A stretch of 61,387 nucleotides of DNA from Alphaproteobacteria bacterium UBA3768 (lineage in GTDB: Bacteria; Pseudomonadota; Alphaproteobacteria; CAAHEQ01; UBA3637), in NCBI GenBank assembly GCA_002372315.1, contig DFFU01000029.1, positions 1 through 61,387 on the forward strand, written 5' to 3'. Numbering within the stretch: the stretch's first letter is position 1; every line of letters begins with the position of its first letter. Under the pieces are notes generated by a model. It was not told the origin of the DNA and made no database searches. It worked only from the letters and a program-made list of their open reading frames with translations. The position numbers were made by a program, and so were the translations under genes. Of the stretch, positions 61,343 through 61,387 are shown one piece after another.

Positions 61343-61387
61343 TGGCGGAGCGTAGAGGATTTGAACCTCTGCATCCCTTTAACAGGA
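61343..61387 (-). tRNA. tRNA 3' part, probably tRNA-Ser, cut by window edge
   Basis: On the minus strand: T arm AGAGG-TTCAAAT-CCTCT, acceptor strand ACGCTCC, discriminator G and encoded CCA. The visible 5' bases TCCTGTTAAAGGGATGC fit the distal part of a long variable arm (TCC/GGA plus ATGC). Discriminator G and the long arm indicate tRNA-Ser. The anticodon lies outside the window. Confidence 0.75.

Noticed and set aside
61343..61387. tRNA-Asn from the CTGTTAA string at the right edge
   Set aside because: With GTT as anticodon the base next to the loop would be a C-A mismatch, and the distance to the T arm does not fit. A long variable arm of tRNA-Ser fits better.

Overview
The window looks like the chromosome of an AT-rich, Gram-negative alphaproteobacterium, probably an uncultured gut- or host-associated lineage. 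The support is an outer-membrane toolkit (Mla/MCE lipid transporter, OmpA-type lipoprotein, MdoB-like enzyme), conserved single-copy genes (ligA, priA, proS, rpmB, rpmI-rplT), a type IV prepilin leader on a cysteine-rich surface protein, ankyrin, kinase-like and ADP-ribosyltransferase-like proteins, and very regular sigma70 promoters (TTGACA-like, 17-nt spacer, TATAAT-like). The taxon is an inference; no rRNA is present.

Layout. 1-16.6 kb is mostly core: a partial secreted protein, ligA, an AsmA/YdbH-like envelope protein with a lipoprotein, a Xer-type recombinase, priA, tRNA-Thr, a slipin, rpmB, a batA-batB-batD operon and rpmI-rplT. 16.8-26.6 kb holds a eukaryotic-type phosphomannomutase, two tandem APH-fold kinases, proS, a small ADP-ribosyltransferase-like gene, and an operon of a kinase-like protein, a PHP-amylomaltase (GH77) fusion and a lipoprotein. 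26.8-32.6 kb has preA, an mlaE-mlaF-mlaD-pqiC-like operon and another kinase-like protein. 32.7-39.2 kb is one translationally coupled operon on the minus strand: two half-size CHR permeases, an EGF-like secreted protein, an arylsulfotransferase, a TauE-type exporter, cysD, cysN and a membrane-anchored piece resembling an arylsulfotransferase C-terminus. It reads as sulfate handling and activation tied to periplasmic sulfuryl transfer, with no APS kinase or reductase in the operon.

41.2-61.4 kb is an accessory island. Its right edge is the 3' end of a tRNA gene (probably tRNA-Ser, minus strand, cut by the window edge). Six degenerate copies of that tRNA 3' end and its downstream terminator recur between gene blocks at about 41.2, 42.5, 48.3, 49.5, 51.45 and 59.0 kb. 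The blocks look like serially integrated or decayed elements sharing the core GTAGAG. Cargo includes an MdoB-like enzyme, a prepilin-leader protein with 17 EGF-like six-cysteine repeats, a serine recombinase, a phage-type adenine methyltransferase, two further cysteine-rich secreted proteins, an operon of a DUF5662-like protein, an adenosine-deaminase-like/SLOG-like fusion and a PHP phosphoesterase, an MFS transporter, an LRR protein and small proteins.

Several strong promoters end 6-8 nt before an ATG without a Shine-Dalgarno, so leaderless transcripts appear common (ligA, batA, the ADP-ribosyltransferase-like gene, mlaE, the sulfur operon, the DUF5662-like gene). The most unusual content is the sulfur operon, the tRNA-anchored repeat island with its deaminase/SLOG operon, and the PHP-GH77 fusion.
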